From NCBI GenBank assembly GCA_018388625.1, contig CP074402.1:4092001-4156000 (forward strand): a stretch of DNA of 64,000 nt, given 5' to 3'. Made by a program: the position numbers and the translations under genes. Below, piece by piece: positions 1-8,396 of this stretch. Under the pieces are notes generated by a model that worked only from the letters and a program-made list of their open reading frames with translations, was not told the DNA's origin and ran no database searches. Position 1 is the first letter of the stretch; every line of letters starts with the position of its first letter. This stretch comes from Nocardiopsis eucommiae (GTDB lineage Bacteria; Actinomycetota; Actinomycetes; Streptosporangiales; Streptosporangiaceae).

Positions 1-223
1 CGGGCGTGAGTTCGTGGGTGACGGTACCCGAGGTGTGCCCGCACTCGACAGCCAGGACGATGGCGGGCAGGGGGCTCGTCCCGACGTTGGTCAGCCCGAA
101 GACCGTCCGGCCGTCCCGGTGCACGCCGACCCCGTAGGCCGCCGGGCGGCTCCAGCCGGTGTGGCCCGCTTCGAGCCTCTCGCGCGCCGCGTTGATCTCT
201 TCCCTGGTGGCCCACTGCTCCAT
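1..223 (-). CDS. Hypothetical protein, C-terminus off window
   Basis: The reading frame opens at an ATG (221-223) preceded by a good ribosome-binding site (AGAGGAG) and runs without a stop off the left edge, so only the first 74 residues are visible. It begins MEQWATREEINAARERL and continues with a Gly/Val/Thr-rich segment (GVGVHRDGRTVFGLTNVG). Third codon positions are strongly G/C, supporting real coding. It starts only 10 bases after the stop of the PhzF gene on the same strand, so the two are probably co-transcribed. I do not recognise the family; no signal peptide or membrane segment is visible in the part present. Confidence 0.7.
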   Translation of the reverse strand, partial: MEQWATREEINAARERLEAGHTGWSRPAAYGVGVHRDGRTVFGLTNVGTSPLPAIVLAVECGHTSGTVTHELTP

Positions 224-233
224 GGGGTCTCCT

Positions 234-1022
234 CTACAGGTTCAGGTCGCCGGTGGCGACGGTGACGGCGTCGCCTCCGATGTGCACGCGGTCCCCTTCC
301 AGGCGCAGGTGCAGGTCACCGCCGCGCTTGGAGGCCTGGCGGGCCAGGAACTCGGTACGGCCGAGCCGCTCGGCCCAGAACGGGGCGATGACGGTGTGGG
401 CGGATCCGGTGACCGGGTCCTCCGCGACACCCATGGACGGGGCGAAGCACCGGGAGACCGTGTCGTGTCCGCCGTCGCCGGGAGCGGTGGCGATCACCAT
501 GCGGGCGGGCAGTGCCCGGATGGCGGTGGGGTCGGGGGCGAGCGCGCGGACGGTGGCGGCGTCGGCCAGTTCGACGAGGAGGTCGTTGTTGCCGCCGATC
601 CCGGTCCACAGGGGTTCGGCGCCCAGGGCCCCGGCCAGCCCCTCGGGGGCCTCGGCAGCGGTGGCGGGGCGGGCGGGGAAGTCCATCCAGAGCCTGCCGT
701 CCCGCTCCCGGACAGTGAGGACACCGCTGCGGGTGCTGAAGCGGATCGGGCCCTCCACGCCGAGTTCGGTGAGGGCGTGCGCGGTGGCGAGGGTGGCGTG
801 TCCGCACAGGTCGATCTCGGTGACCGGGGTGAACCAGCGCAGTTCGAAGTCGGCTCCGGGGTCGTCGATCCGGCGCGCGAAGGCGGTCTCGGAGAGGTTG
901 AACTCGGCGGCGATCCCCTGTGCCCAGACGTCGGGGTAGGTGTCGTCCAGCACGAGGACTGCGGCGGGGTTGCCCGCGAGGGGCCGGTCAGTGAAGGCGT
1001 CGATCACGCGGTACTCGGGCAT
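234..1022 (-). CDS. PhzF family isomerase/epimerase
   Basis: A 262-residue protein of the PhzF (phenazine biosynthesis-like, diaminopimelate-epimerase fold) family. It starts MPEYRVIDAF and has the family hallmarks: SETAFA with Glu45 in the position of the PhzF catalytic glutamate, the GHATLATAHAL motif near residue 75, and a C-terminal DPVTGSAHT motif. Family members are cytosolic isomerases; most genomic copies lie outside phenazine clusters and the substrate is unknown, as here. The open frame extends 21 codons upstream, but the family alignment begins at the ATG at 1022, which I chose. The gene is followed by the partial ORF at 223 in the same direction. Confidence 0.9.
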   Translation of the reverse strand: MPEYRVIDAFTDRPLAGNPAAVLVLDDTYPDVWAQGIAAEFNLSETAFARRIDDPGADFELRWFTPVTEIDLCGHATLATAHALTELGVEGPIRFSTRSGVLTVRERDGRLWMDFPARPATAAEAPEGLAGALGAEPLWTGIGGNNDLLVELADAATVRALAPDPTAIRALPARMVIATAPGDGGHDTVSRCFAPSMGVAEDPVTGSAHTVIAPFWAERLGRTEFLARQASKRGGDLHLRLEGDRVHIGGDAVTVATGDLNL

Positions 1023-1107
1023 GGGTCCATTCTTCCCAGTGGCCCTGGTCGAACAAGGTCCGGTCGCGGGTGAAATGGACCCCATTCACCACCGTTGGCG
1101 GTTCCCC

Positions 1108-1547
1108 CTACTGGAGGTGGGGCTCGTCCAGGATGAACATGGTCTGGGTGCTCTTCACCTCGGGCAGGCGCTGGAGCCGCTCCAGGACGAAGGTGCGCAG
1201 GGCGGCGGCGTCGGCCACCCTGACCAAAAGCAGGAGGTCGACGTCACCGGAGACCAGCGCGGCGTGGTCCACCTCGGGGATGTCGCGCAGGTAGCCCCGG
1301 AACCTCTCCCAGGAGTGCTGTTCGATCCGCACGGAGACGTAGGCCGACAGTGCGGTGCCGTACTTCTCGGGGTCGATGACGGCGGTGAATCCCTGATCAC
1401 GCCTTCGTCGCGCAGGCGTTCGAGACGGGAGTAGGCGTTGGCCCGGGAGATGTGCGCGTTCTCGGCGACGGCACGGATCGACATGCGGCCGTCGTCGCAC
1501 AGGAGCGCGATGATCCGGCGGTCGGTGTCGTCCAGCTGCACGGCCAT
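1108..1547 (-). CDS. Lrp/AsnC family regulator (frameshifted)
   Basis: About 146 residues once restored. The N-terminal half (MAVQLDDTDRRIIALL, then the helix-turn-helix AENAHISRANAYSRL) is read in one frame. The RAM/ligand-binding half (GFTAVIDPEKYG to the C-terminus ILDEPHLQ) is read in another. The switch lies at about 1393-1398, where adding one G to an AGGGA run restores DEGVI-GFTAV, the normal joint in Lrp proteins. Such regulators sense amino acids as octamers. An operon or target on the left is not evident; PhzF lies 85 bases downstream on the same strand. A sequencing deletion is more likely than a true pseudogene, given the same pattern throughout the window. Confidence 0.8.
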
Positions 1548-2133
1548 GTGTCTTACCCCATACCGTCCGCGACGTGGACTCGTTGGATGTTGTGCGATGC
1601 CGGGCGCCCTACCGAGCAGTTCGTCCAGCATCACCCCGAAGGCATCGACAATATGGGGTGATTCGCCTCATATTCAAGACATGAAGCGCACCGATGATCG
1701 GTCTCGTCCGACTCCTCCCCCTCGTGGGAGCCGGTGTACACGGTGGCCCCGCACCGCCGACCCCACGAACACCCCTCGTTCGGCGTTGCCGACCTCGCGG
1801 CGCCCACCGAACGCCACCGGGCCGGTCTCCGCTTCGACCAGCGGGCCGCGGCCCGCACCGGCCCCCGGGGCTGGACCCCGTAGGAACCACCGTGCCGGAG
1901 CGACCCACGGAAGGGCTCCGCACCCGCGGGCGGCGACGGCGCCGCCGGAACGACGCGGGTACGGGTGCCGTGTCGGCGGGTCACGGGCGCGTGTGAGGGC
2001 ACACGGCACCAGGCCGTCGTGCCCACGGGACGGGCGGGTCGTTCGCTCAAAGGCGACCGGAGGCCCCGCCCCCACCCCGCCTCCGGGTGACCGGGGGCGC
2101 CCACGTCGCGCCGGGGGAAGGGGCCTCGACCGA
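1548..2133. other. Intergenic region with a protein-like stub
   Basis: No recognisable gene lies between the Lrp regulator and the serine hydrolase. Long overlapping ORFs on both strands here have no family features. One short plus-strand stretch, read in the frame of positions 1692-1886 and ending in TAG, has very high G/C at third positions and a plausible composition (SWEPVYTVAPHRRPHEHP). It could be the C-terminus of a small or broken gene that begins at the ATG at 1681 with one base missing. The region just upstream of the Lrp start (1550-1690) is less GC-rich and probably carries its promoter. Confidence 0.3.
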
Positions 2134-3238
2134 TCAGGCCCGAGCGGAGTGCACGGGCACCACGGAGAGGTCGTCGCTCAGGGCGGCCGCGATCGCGGCC
2201 GCCCTGGAGTGGTCGTCGAGCCGCCGTGTGAGGTAGGCGCAGGAGTGGCCGTGGCGCAGGGACCGCCACACGGCCGACCCTCCGATCCCGCCCTTGGCGA
2301 TCTTGGCGTCGTCCCGCAGGAACCCCAGGGTCCAGGTGAGCTCGGTGCCGAAGACCTCGTCGTACCCGGTGGCCTGGGGAGCGAGGTACTCCTCGTGCGC
2401 CTCACGCCCGAGGAGCGCGCGCAGCGGACCGTCCTCGTCCGTGATCCCGTCCAGGAACCCGGCCAGCCCGGTGGCGCTCGCGTGCAGGCTGACCGCGCCG
2501 AACACGGACCCGCGCCAGGCCTCGGAGTTGACCAGGGCCGGGTCGAGGGGGCCGTCCGGGACGGCGAGCCAGTCCGCGGCGGGCTGGGCCCGGGGCCAGT
2601 CCGGACGCGCGTACTCGACGTCCGCGACGCGGGCGAGCGCGTGTTCGGGCACCCCGAACCACGCATCCAGCCCCAGCGCGGGTCCCACCACCTCGCGGAA
2701 GACCGCGCCCAGGGTGGTTCCGGCCGCCGCGCGCAGGACGCCGTCGATCAGGTGCCCGTACGTGAGGGCGTGTTCTCCCATCCCGGCGCCGGGGGCGTAC
2801 TCGGGCTCCGCGTTCGCGAGGCTGTCCAGGAGCCCGGCATCGTCGAGGGGGTCCAACGCCTCGGCGGCGCGGGGAAGCGGGGCAGTCCCGCCCGGTGGGT
2901 GAGCACGTGGCGCAGGGTGGTGCGTTCCTTGCCCCTGACCCCGTATCCCTTCCAGTGGCGCGCGACGGGTGTGTCCAGGTCGAGCACTCCCCGCCGGTCG
3001 CGGCCAGGGCCGCCAGCGCGGCGAAGGGCTTGGAGACCGAGTAGGTCTGGACGAGGGTGTCGTCACTCCAGGGGCGGCCGCGCGCGGTGTCGGCCCAACC
3101 ACCGTTCAGCCGGACCACCTCGCGGCCCTCCCGCCACACCGAGAGCCCCGCTCCGGTCTCCCGGCCGTCGTCCACCAGCCCCTGGAAAACCTCGCGCACC
3201 CGTTCGTAGCCGTCCTCCGCGTACCCGTCGACACGCAT
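2134..3238 (-). CDS. Class C beta-lactamase-like serine hydrolase (frameshifted)
   Basis: About 368 residues when two missing bases are restored. The first frame (MRVDGYAEDGYERV onward) carries the nucleophile motif SVSK at residues 67-70. A second frame carries GVLDLDTPVARHW and LRHVLTHRAGLP, and the third covers the rest to the C-terminus. The breaks are near 2990-3003 and at a C run near 2875. The family includes EstB-type esterases and D-aminopeptidase-like enzymes rather than clinical beta-lactamases. No signal peptide is seen, so it is probably cytosolic. The ATG at 3238 has a GGAGGGAG ribosome-binding site. A CsoR-type palindrome lies about 50 bases upstream. Confidence 0.85.
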
Positions 3239-3284
3239 GGCGCTCCCTCCGTTCATGGGCGGCCATGGGTCGGCCGACTCACCA

Positions 3285-3309
3285 GAACATACCCCCTAGG
3301 GGTATGTTC
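3285..3309. promoter_or_regulatory. CsoR/RicR-type palindromic operator
   Basis: A perfect inverted repeat with 11-base arms (GAACATACCCC / GGGGTATGTTC) around a 3-base centre. The core TACCC-N5-GGGTA matches the palindrome described for copper-sensing CsoR/RicR repressors of Actinobacteria. It sits about 50 bases upstream of the serine hydrolase start on the minus strand. No copper gene is recognisable next to it, so the regulator and target are inferred. Confidence 0.55.
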
Positions 3310-3331
3310 GACAACGAGGTGCGCACAGCAC

Positions 3332-3360
3332 AGGGGCCGCGATCGTCGATCGCGGCCCCT
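3332..3360 (-). terminator. Hairpin terminator
   Basis: Perfect 13-base arms (AGGGGCCGCGATC and its complement) with a 3-base loop, located downstream of the minus-strand DPBB gene. No clear U-tract follows, as is usual in high-GC Actinobacteria. Confidence 0.65.
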
Positions 3361-3491
3361 GGCCTACCCACTCTCCGAGGGCCAGCGCCCTACGGGAGTC
3401 TCATTTGTTTCCCCCGCCAGAAGGAACACCTGGCTGTGGACTCCCGTGGTCACGGATGACCGGGGTGGGTCCGGGGGTGGTCGTGTCGGAG

Positions 3492-4351
3492 CTAGCGTCC
3501 GAGCAGCTTGTCGAACAGCGTGGCGATGCCGTGACGGCCGTCGCTCTCCGCCATCAGGCCCTTGCCGCCCTCGTCCTCGGCACCGGCGTGGGCACCGGAC
3601 GGACGACGGGTCCAGGCGAAGAACATCGCGATGAGGATCGCGGGGATGATCGCCAGGGTGAGCAGACCGGCGGCGGAGGGGTGCCCTCAGCGCCCGTCAG
3701 CCCGAAGCCGGACAGGTCGTTGGCCGCGGTCTCGGCGGTGACGCCGGGGTCCTGGTCCTCCTGCTCGGCAGCGGCGGGAGCCTCGTCCTGCTGCTCCTCC
3801 TCGGAGGTCTCGTCGGAGGCGTCCTTGGACTCCTCCTTCTTCTCCTCCTTCTTCTCCTCGTCCTTCTTCTCCTCCTTCTCCGCCTTCTCCTCGGGGAGGT
3901 ACTTGGCGGGGATGTCGGAGACGGCGTTCTCACACTTGTTGCCGGACTGGTTGAACGGGTGAGGAGCGCCCTCGGTCCCGTTGCCGTCGCCCCACTTGGT
4001 GATGAAGTACTCGACCTCGGCGTGGCCGTTGCCACCGCTGACGACGAGCGAGTTCTCGTCGAAGCTCTCGCCCATCATGTCGGCGAAGGTCTTGCCGTCG
4101 ATGTCCAGAAGGACGTCGCAGTTCTCAGAGGGGACACCGGGACCGCGGTCGCCGATGAAGAACTCGTACTCCTCGCCCTCGTGGACGATGAATCCCTCGG
4201 TGCCCAGCGGCCAGCTGGGGCTGGAGAACAGCCCCTTCTGCATGGGTTCACCACCGGCGGGCATCCCGGTGTCTCCGTTGATGCCGGAACCGTCGTCCCA
4301 GAAATAGGTCGCGGTGACTTCGCCGTACTGAATGGGAGTGTCGTTGCTCAT
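3492..4351 (-). CDS. DPBB-like surface protein with E/K-rich linker and membrane anchor
   Basis: About 286 residues after restoring one C near 3678-3681. The first 150 residues resemble an RlpA/expansin-type double-psi beta-barrel (GEVTATYFWDDG, then FIGDRGPG and VLLDIDGKTFADM). A Glu/Lys-rich low-complexity stretch of about 60 residues follows. In the restored frame there is a single hydrophobic helix (LLTLAIIPAILIAMFFAW), then a basic, soluble tail ending LFDKLLGR. That layout suggests a protein held at the membrane with the barrel outside. No signal peptide is visible: the ATG at 4351 and the alternative GTG at 4414 both lack one and have weak ribosome-binding sites, so the N-terminus may be lost or shifted. 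Function unknown; cell-wall binding is inferred. Confidence 0.6.
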
Positions 4352-5006
4352 GAAGTAATAGCCAGGTTGACGACAGAAGCCGAGAAGACCGGGCCATGAC
4401 GCGTCGGGGCACACGAACCGAAAGGTTCCGCGTTCCGGACTGGTGTCATGCCATGGCGCGCCCCGCGTCGCTGGCGGCGAGTGGCGGGGTGGGAACGGGG
4501 GCCGGATCGGCTCCGCCGGACAGCTGCGCGTGGATTCGCGCTGCTCGTTCCCGAGAGAGATGAAGAGGTCTCGATTTCCCTTCCGGCTCGCAGGCCGGTC
4601 AAGGGCTCGGCACCGGATCGCTAAAGGTCCATAACGAACCGGTCACGAAGGACACTAACCCAGGCTTTGGCAAAGTGCCGAAGGATTCCGGGTAAAATGA
4701 CAGGGCGTGTCTCGAAGAACACGGAACGGCGTCATCCTCGGAGAACCCGCAGGTCACGGGATTGCCTTCACCGCAGGGGATTCCGGTCTCACCGGGGCCG
4801 AAGAGCGGCCCCAGGAGTGGCCGTCGTCATAAACCAGAAAGTACCGGTACGGGGTGGACCAGACCCTCCCAAAGGGCTACGGACACGCCGAAAGGTCACG
4901 GAAGACCTGCTCGTCGGGGAGCCGGTGCGGCATCGCCACCCTGGCAAAGACGGGGCCATCCCGGTACTGGGGAGGGTCACCGGAAAGCGCCCGAGGCCCC
5001 GTGGGC
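4352..5006. other. Intergenic region, no gene supported
   Basis: Roughly 650 bases between the surface protein and kynureninase. ORFs on either strand are low-complexity, Arg/Pro-rich shadows without family features. The frame upstream of 4351 on the minus strand may hold the missing N-terminus of the surface protein (for example a start at the ATG read in the MARSSRLLSSTWLLL frame), but I cannot join it convincingly. Promoters for the surface gene should lie here; none stands out. Confidence 0.4.
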
Positions 5007-5042
5007 ACAAAGAACTCCCCGATGGGTTGCCCACCGGGGAGT
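5007..5042 (-). terminator. Rho-independent terminator of kynU
   Basis: On the minus strand, ACTCCCCG pairs with CGGGGAGT, extended by an inner TGGG/CCCA pair with one mismatch. The stem is followed by TTCTTTG. It starts 10 bases after the kynU stop codon. Confidence 0.8.
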
Positions 5043-5052
5043 GCGACTCGGG

Positions 5053-6289
5053 TCAGGTGACCTGTGACCTCCGGTTGAACCGTTCGGCCCGCCACTCGCC
5101 GGACTCCACGACCTCCACCAGCGCGGTCGCGGCGTCGTACACGTCCACGTAGCGCAGGTAGAGCGGCGTGAATCCGAAGCGCATGACGTCCGGGGCCCGG
5201 AAGTCCCCGATCACACCGCGCTCGATCATCGCCTGCACGATCGGGTACCCGGCGCCCTCCTCCGGCTGGACGAGGGAGACCTGGCTGCCGCGCCGGTCGT
5301 GCTCCGCCGGGGTGATCGAGGACAGCCCCACGGAGGCGGCCCTGGCCAGGAACAGGTCGGTCATGGCCAGGCTCTTGGCCCGGACCTGGGAGAGGTCGGC
5401 CATGGCCCACACGTCCAGCCCCGCTTCCAGAGCCGCGTCGGCCACCAGGGGCTGCGAGCCGCTGAGGAAGCGTGAGACGCCCGTGGCCGGTTCGTAGTCG
5501 GGGGCGAAGTCGAAGGGCCTGGCGTGCCCGTGCCATCCGCTGAGCGGCTGCTCCGAGACCGCGTGGTGACGGCGGGCGGCGTACAGGAACGCGGGCGCTC
5601 CGGGGCCCGCGTTGAGGTACTTGTAGGTGCACCCCACCGCGAAGTCCACGTCGTTCCCGGAGAGGTCGATGGGCACCGCGCCCACGCTGTGGCACAGGTC
5701 CCAGATCACCAGGGTGCCGTGCTCGTGCGCCAGGCGGGTGATCCCGGCCATGTCCCGCAGCACTCCGCTGCGGTAGTCGACGTGGCTCAGCAGCAGGACG
5801 GCCACGTCACGCCTGGCCAGGGCCTCGGCCAGCTCTGGGCCGTCGGGGTCCACGCGGCGCTGCTCGGCGTCGGCGAGACCCACCGCGCCCTCGGTGACGT
5901 ACAGGTCGGTCGGGAAGTTGCCCGCCTCTCCCAGAACCACCGTGCGGTCGGACAGGCGCAGGGCCGTGACCAGGGTCTTGAAGAGGTTGGCGGAGGCGCC
6001 GTCACCGACGATCACCTCGTCGGCACCGGCCCCGACCAGCGGGGCGACCTTGGCTCCGAGGGTGCGGGGCTTGTCCCACCAGCCCGCGTCGTTCCAGCTA
6101 CGGATGAGGTTCTGGCCCCACTCGCGCTCGATCATGTCGGCGACGCGGGCGGGGGTGGAGCGGGGCAGGGCGCCCAGCGAGTTGCCGTCGAGGTAGATCA
6201 CCCCTTCGGGGAGGACGAACTCCTCGCGGAGGGGGCGAGGGGTCCGCCGCGTCCAGGGCGGCGCAGTCCTCACGGGAGATGGGCGTCAT
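5053..6289 (-). CDS. kynU: Kynureninase (frameshifted near N-terminus)
   Basis: PLP-dependent hydrolysis of L-kynurenine to anthranilate and alanine (or 3-hydroxykynurenine to 3-hydroxyanthranilate). Most of the 412 residues are in one frame: YLDGNSLGALP near residue 30, GDGASANLFK, the DLCHSVGAVPIDL aspartate region, and the PLP lysine in CTYKYLNAGPGA. The first 16 residues (MTPISREDCAALDAAD) are in another frame. Adding two C's to the C runs at about 6226-6240 gives the family-typical ADPLAPLREEF joint. Start ATG at 6289. It lies 34 bases after kynA in the same direction, so both are one operon; a terminator follows. Confidence 0.92.
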
Positions 6290-6323
6290 CGGGTCCTGCT
6301 TCCTCGTGCTGTGGTGTCCTGGT

Positions 6324-7226
6324 CTAGATGGTGCTGCGCAGGGACCACAGTTCCGGGAAGACGTCCTTCTCGGCGTTGCGGGCCAGCCAGTTGAGACCGT
6401 TGGACCCGCCGCTGCCCGGTTTGCCGCCCATCGTGCGCTTGACCGCGACCAGGTGGAGCTGACGCCATCGTGTCACCCGCTCCGCGACGTCCACCAGGGA
6501 CTCGGCCAACAGGTACAGGTCGTTCCCGGGGCGGTCGTCGGCGTAGACCTCGATCCAGGCGTGCTCGACCTCGGCGGAGGGCTCGTAGTCCTCGCTCCAG
6601 TCCCGCTCGGCTCGGGAGTCCGGGACGGGCAGTCCCCGACGGTGCAGCAGGCGCAGCGCTGCGTCGTACAGGCTGGGGCGCTCGATCAACGCGGTGAGGT
6701 CGTCGACGACCCCGCTCATCGCCTTGTGCGGACGGATCATGGCGGCGGACTTGTGGCCGAGGACGAACTCCAGCTTCCGGTAGCTGTAGGACTGGAAGCC
6801 GGAGGCCTCACCGAAGGCGTCCCGGAACCGGTTGAACTGGGTGGGCGTCATGTCCCCGAACAGGCCCCAGGTGCTGTTGAGCACGTCCTGGGCGTTGCAG
6901 GCGCTGCGCAGCCAGGCCACGGCACCGGGAACGTCGTCCACCTCCAGCGCGTCCCGGGCTGCCTCCCAGCGTTCCTGGACGAGCGTGAACAGGAGTTCCA
7001 TCACCTGGGTGCCGATGATGAAGGCGGACTCGGCTGGCTCCTTGGTGCGCGGGTTCTGGAGGCCGAGCAGGGTGTCGACACCGAGGTAGTCGGCGTAGGG
7101 GGTGTTCCTGTCGAAGCTCAGGGTGGGCCGGCCCTCGTTGCTCTCCGCCTTCGCGGCGCGGGCCTCGGCCGCGCCGACGTCGGTCGGGGCGTAGGGGCAC
7201 TGCTGGGCGGACGTGGTGGAGAGCAT
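6324..7226 (-). CDS. kynA: Tryptophan 2,3-dioxygenase
   Basis: Haem-dependent opening of the tryptophan ring to N-formylkynurenine, the first step of the kynurenine pathway. The protein is 300 residues from the ATG at 7226, which has a GAGGGG ribosome-binding site; an upstream extension of 34 codons looks non-coding. Family motifs are clear: YADYLGVDTLLGLQ, ESAFIIGTQVMELLF, FQSYSYRKLEFVLG, and the C-terminal WRQLHLVAVKRTMGGK, whose His corresponds to the proximal haem ligand, followed by GSGGSNGLNWL. The gene is intact. It is divergent from an Lrp/AsnC gene (start 7400), the likely regulator, and upstream of kynU. No kynurenine formamidase gene is in the window. Confidence 0.95.
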   Translation of the reverse strand: MLSTTSAQQCPYAPTDVGAAEARAAKAESNEGRPTLSFDRNTPYADYLGVDTLLGLQNPRTKEPAESAFIIGTQVMELLFTLVQERWEAARDALEVDDVPGAVAWLRSACNAQDVLNSTWGLFGDMTPTQFNRFRDAFGEASGFQSYSYRKLEFVLGHKSAAMIRPHKAMSGVVDDLTALIERPSLYDAALRLLHRRGLPVPDSRAERDWSEDYEPSAEVEHAWIEVYADDRPGNDLYLLAESLVDVAERVTRWRQLHLVAVKRTMGGKPGSGGSNGLNWLARNAEKDVFPELWSLRSTI

Positions 7227-7399
7227 CGGGTGTACCCCTCGTGTACTGCGCGACTTCAGCGGTCTCACGAACCTGCGTGTACGTGAACTCACATACTCGG
7301 ACAATTGACCCTGATAAGGAATGGACATCGACCACGCAAGTCGGGCACTGACCTAGCATTCGTAACAGGAACCTGACATCGGCTTTGGGAACGTGAAGT
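7227..7399. promoter_or_regulatory. Divergent kynA / Lrp promoter region
   Basis: A 173-base spacer between two divergent starts, with lower GC than its surroundings. It contains an interrupted GTGAGTTCACG/CGTGAACTCAC-type symmetry near 7268-7292 that could hold Lrp sites. Exact promoters cannot be fixed from sequence alone. Confidence 0.4.
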
Positions 7400-7957
7400 A
7401 TGGCCTCACGACTGGAAACCCCGCTGGACAGCGTTGACCAGCGCATCCTCGACGAGCTCCAACGGGACGGCCGCCTGTCCTTCAACGAGCTGTCCCGGCG
7501 GGTGAACCTCTCCGCGCCCGCCGTGGCCGACCGGGTCCGTCGGCTGACCGACCGAGGGGTCATCACGGGCTACCACGCCCATGTGGACCCGGCCGCCGCC
7601 GGTCTTCCGGTCACGGCCCTCGTACGGATGGAGTGCTTCGGGGCCCACTGCCTGCTGCGCGAGCAGTCCTCCCTGGAGCTCCCGGAGATCCTCCAGGTGC
7701 ACCGGGTCACCGGCGACGCCTGCTGCGTGCTGCTCATCGCGGTGCGCTCGATGGAGCACTTCGAGGAGGTCATCGACCAGCTCGCGGAGCACGGCCGCCC
7801 CTCCAGCACCATGATCCTGTCCAGCCCGGTTCCCTGGCGCGCCGTCACCGCCCCCGGACCCGCTGACGGCGGTCCCCGTGATCGAGGGGCTCACGACACC
7901 GCGCCCTTCGGGCCGGGCGGTCAGGGCGGTCCGTCCCCCATCGCGGGGCTCACGTGA
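7400..7957 (+). CDS. Lrp/AsnC family regulator
   Basis: 185 residues, intact. The N-terminal winged helix-turn-helix (DSVDQRILDELQRDGRLSF, then ELSRRVNLSAPAVADRVRRL) is followed by a RAM domain (residues about 65-150). The last 35 residues are Gly/Pro-rich and look disordered. It starts at an ATG divergent from kynA with 173 bases between, the usual arrangement for an Lrp-type activator or repressor of tryptophan/kynurenine catabolism. The effector is probably tryptophan or a kynurenine metabolite (inference). No frameshift. Confidence 0.92.
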   Translation: MASRLETPLDSVDQRILDELQRDGRLSFNELSRRVNLSAPAVADRVRRLTDRGVITGYHAHVDPAAAGLPVTALVRMECFGAHCLLREQSSLELPEILQVHRVTGDACCVLLIAVRSMEHFEEVIDQLAEHGRPSSTMILSSPVPWRAVTAPGPADGGPRDRGAHDTAPFGPGGQGGPSPIAGLT

Positions 7958-8087
7958 ACGGAACGGAAGGGTGACGGGGCCGTGCGCACCGTTCGTCGTC
8001 GACCCCCGTGGTACCCGCGCCAGGTCGACCGCGGGCCGGTGGCGGGGGCGGGGGCGCGAGCTGGCGGGATCAGCCGGGCCGCGCGTC

Positions 8088-8093
8088 TAGGGT
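8088..8093 (+). promoter_or_regulatory. -10 box of a likely leaderless promoter
   Basis: TAGGGT lies 6 bases before the GTG at 8100. Transcription would begin at or next to the start codon, and no ribosome-binding site is seen. Leaderless mRNAs with this -10 are common in Actinobacteria. Confidence 0.55.
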
Positions 8094-8099
8094 TGACCG

Positions 8100-8396
8100 G
8101 TGAGCGTACTGATCGACAGCCCCGTCTGGCCGGGTCCCCGTGGGTGGCGCTTCGCCCACCTGGTGAGCGACAGCTCCTTCGAGGAGCTCCACTCCTTCGC
8201 GCGTGAGCTGGGCGTCCCCTCCCGGGCCTTCGAGCGGGACCACTACGACGTCCCCGAACACCTCCACGCGCGTGCCCTGGATCTGGGGGCCGAGCTCGTC
8301 ACCGGTCGGGACCTGGTCACCCGTCTGCGGGCGGCGGGGCTGCGCCGCCCCAAGGGCGGCGGCTCGGAACAGGCTCCTCCGCGAGCTCGCGGCTGA
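8100..8396 (+). CDS. DUF4031 domain protein
   Basis: A 98-residue protein starting with GTG (SVLIDSPVWPGPRGWRFAHL). It matches the small DUF4031 family: an N-terminal D-(S/A)-P-x-W element, an EELHSFARELG segment, DHYDVPEHLHARAL, and a C-terminal LGAELVTGRDLV. The function of the family is unknown. The last 80 bases overlap the 3' end of the HD-domain gene on the opposite strand, a convergent overlap. A leaderless promoter is likely. Confidence 0.8.
   Translation: MSVLIDSPVWPGPRGWRFAHLVSDSSFEELHSFARELGVPSRAFERDHYDVPEHLHARALDLGAELVTGRDLVTRLRAAGLRRPKGGGSEQAPPRARG

Noticed and set aside
1438..3459. 673-codon plus-strand open frame
   Set aside because: Opposite-strand shadow of the Lrp and serine hydrolase genes; Arg/Pro/Gly-rich with no family motif. 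Long spurious frames are expected at this GC content.
4667..5152. 161-codon plus-strand ORF
   Set aside because: Runs through the kynU terminator and 3' end; basic low-complexity composition and no homology signal.
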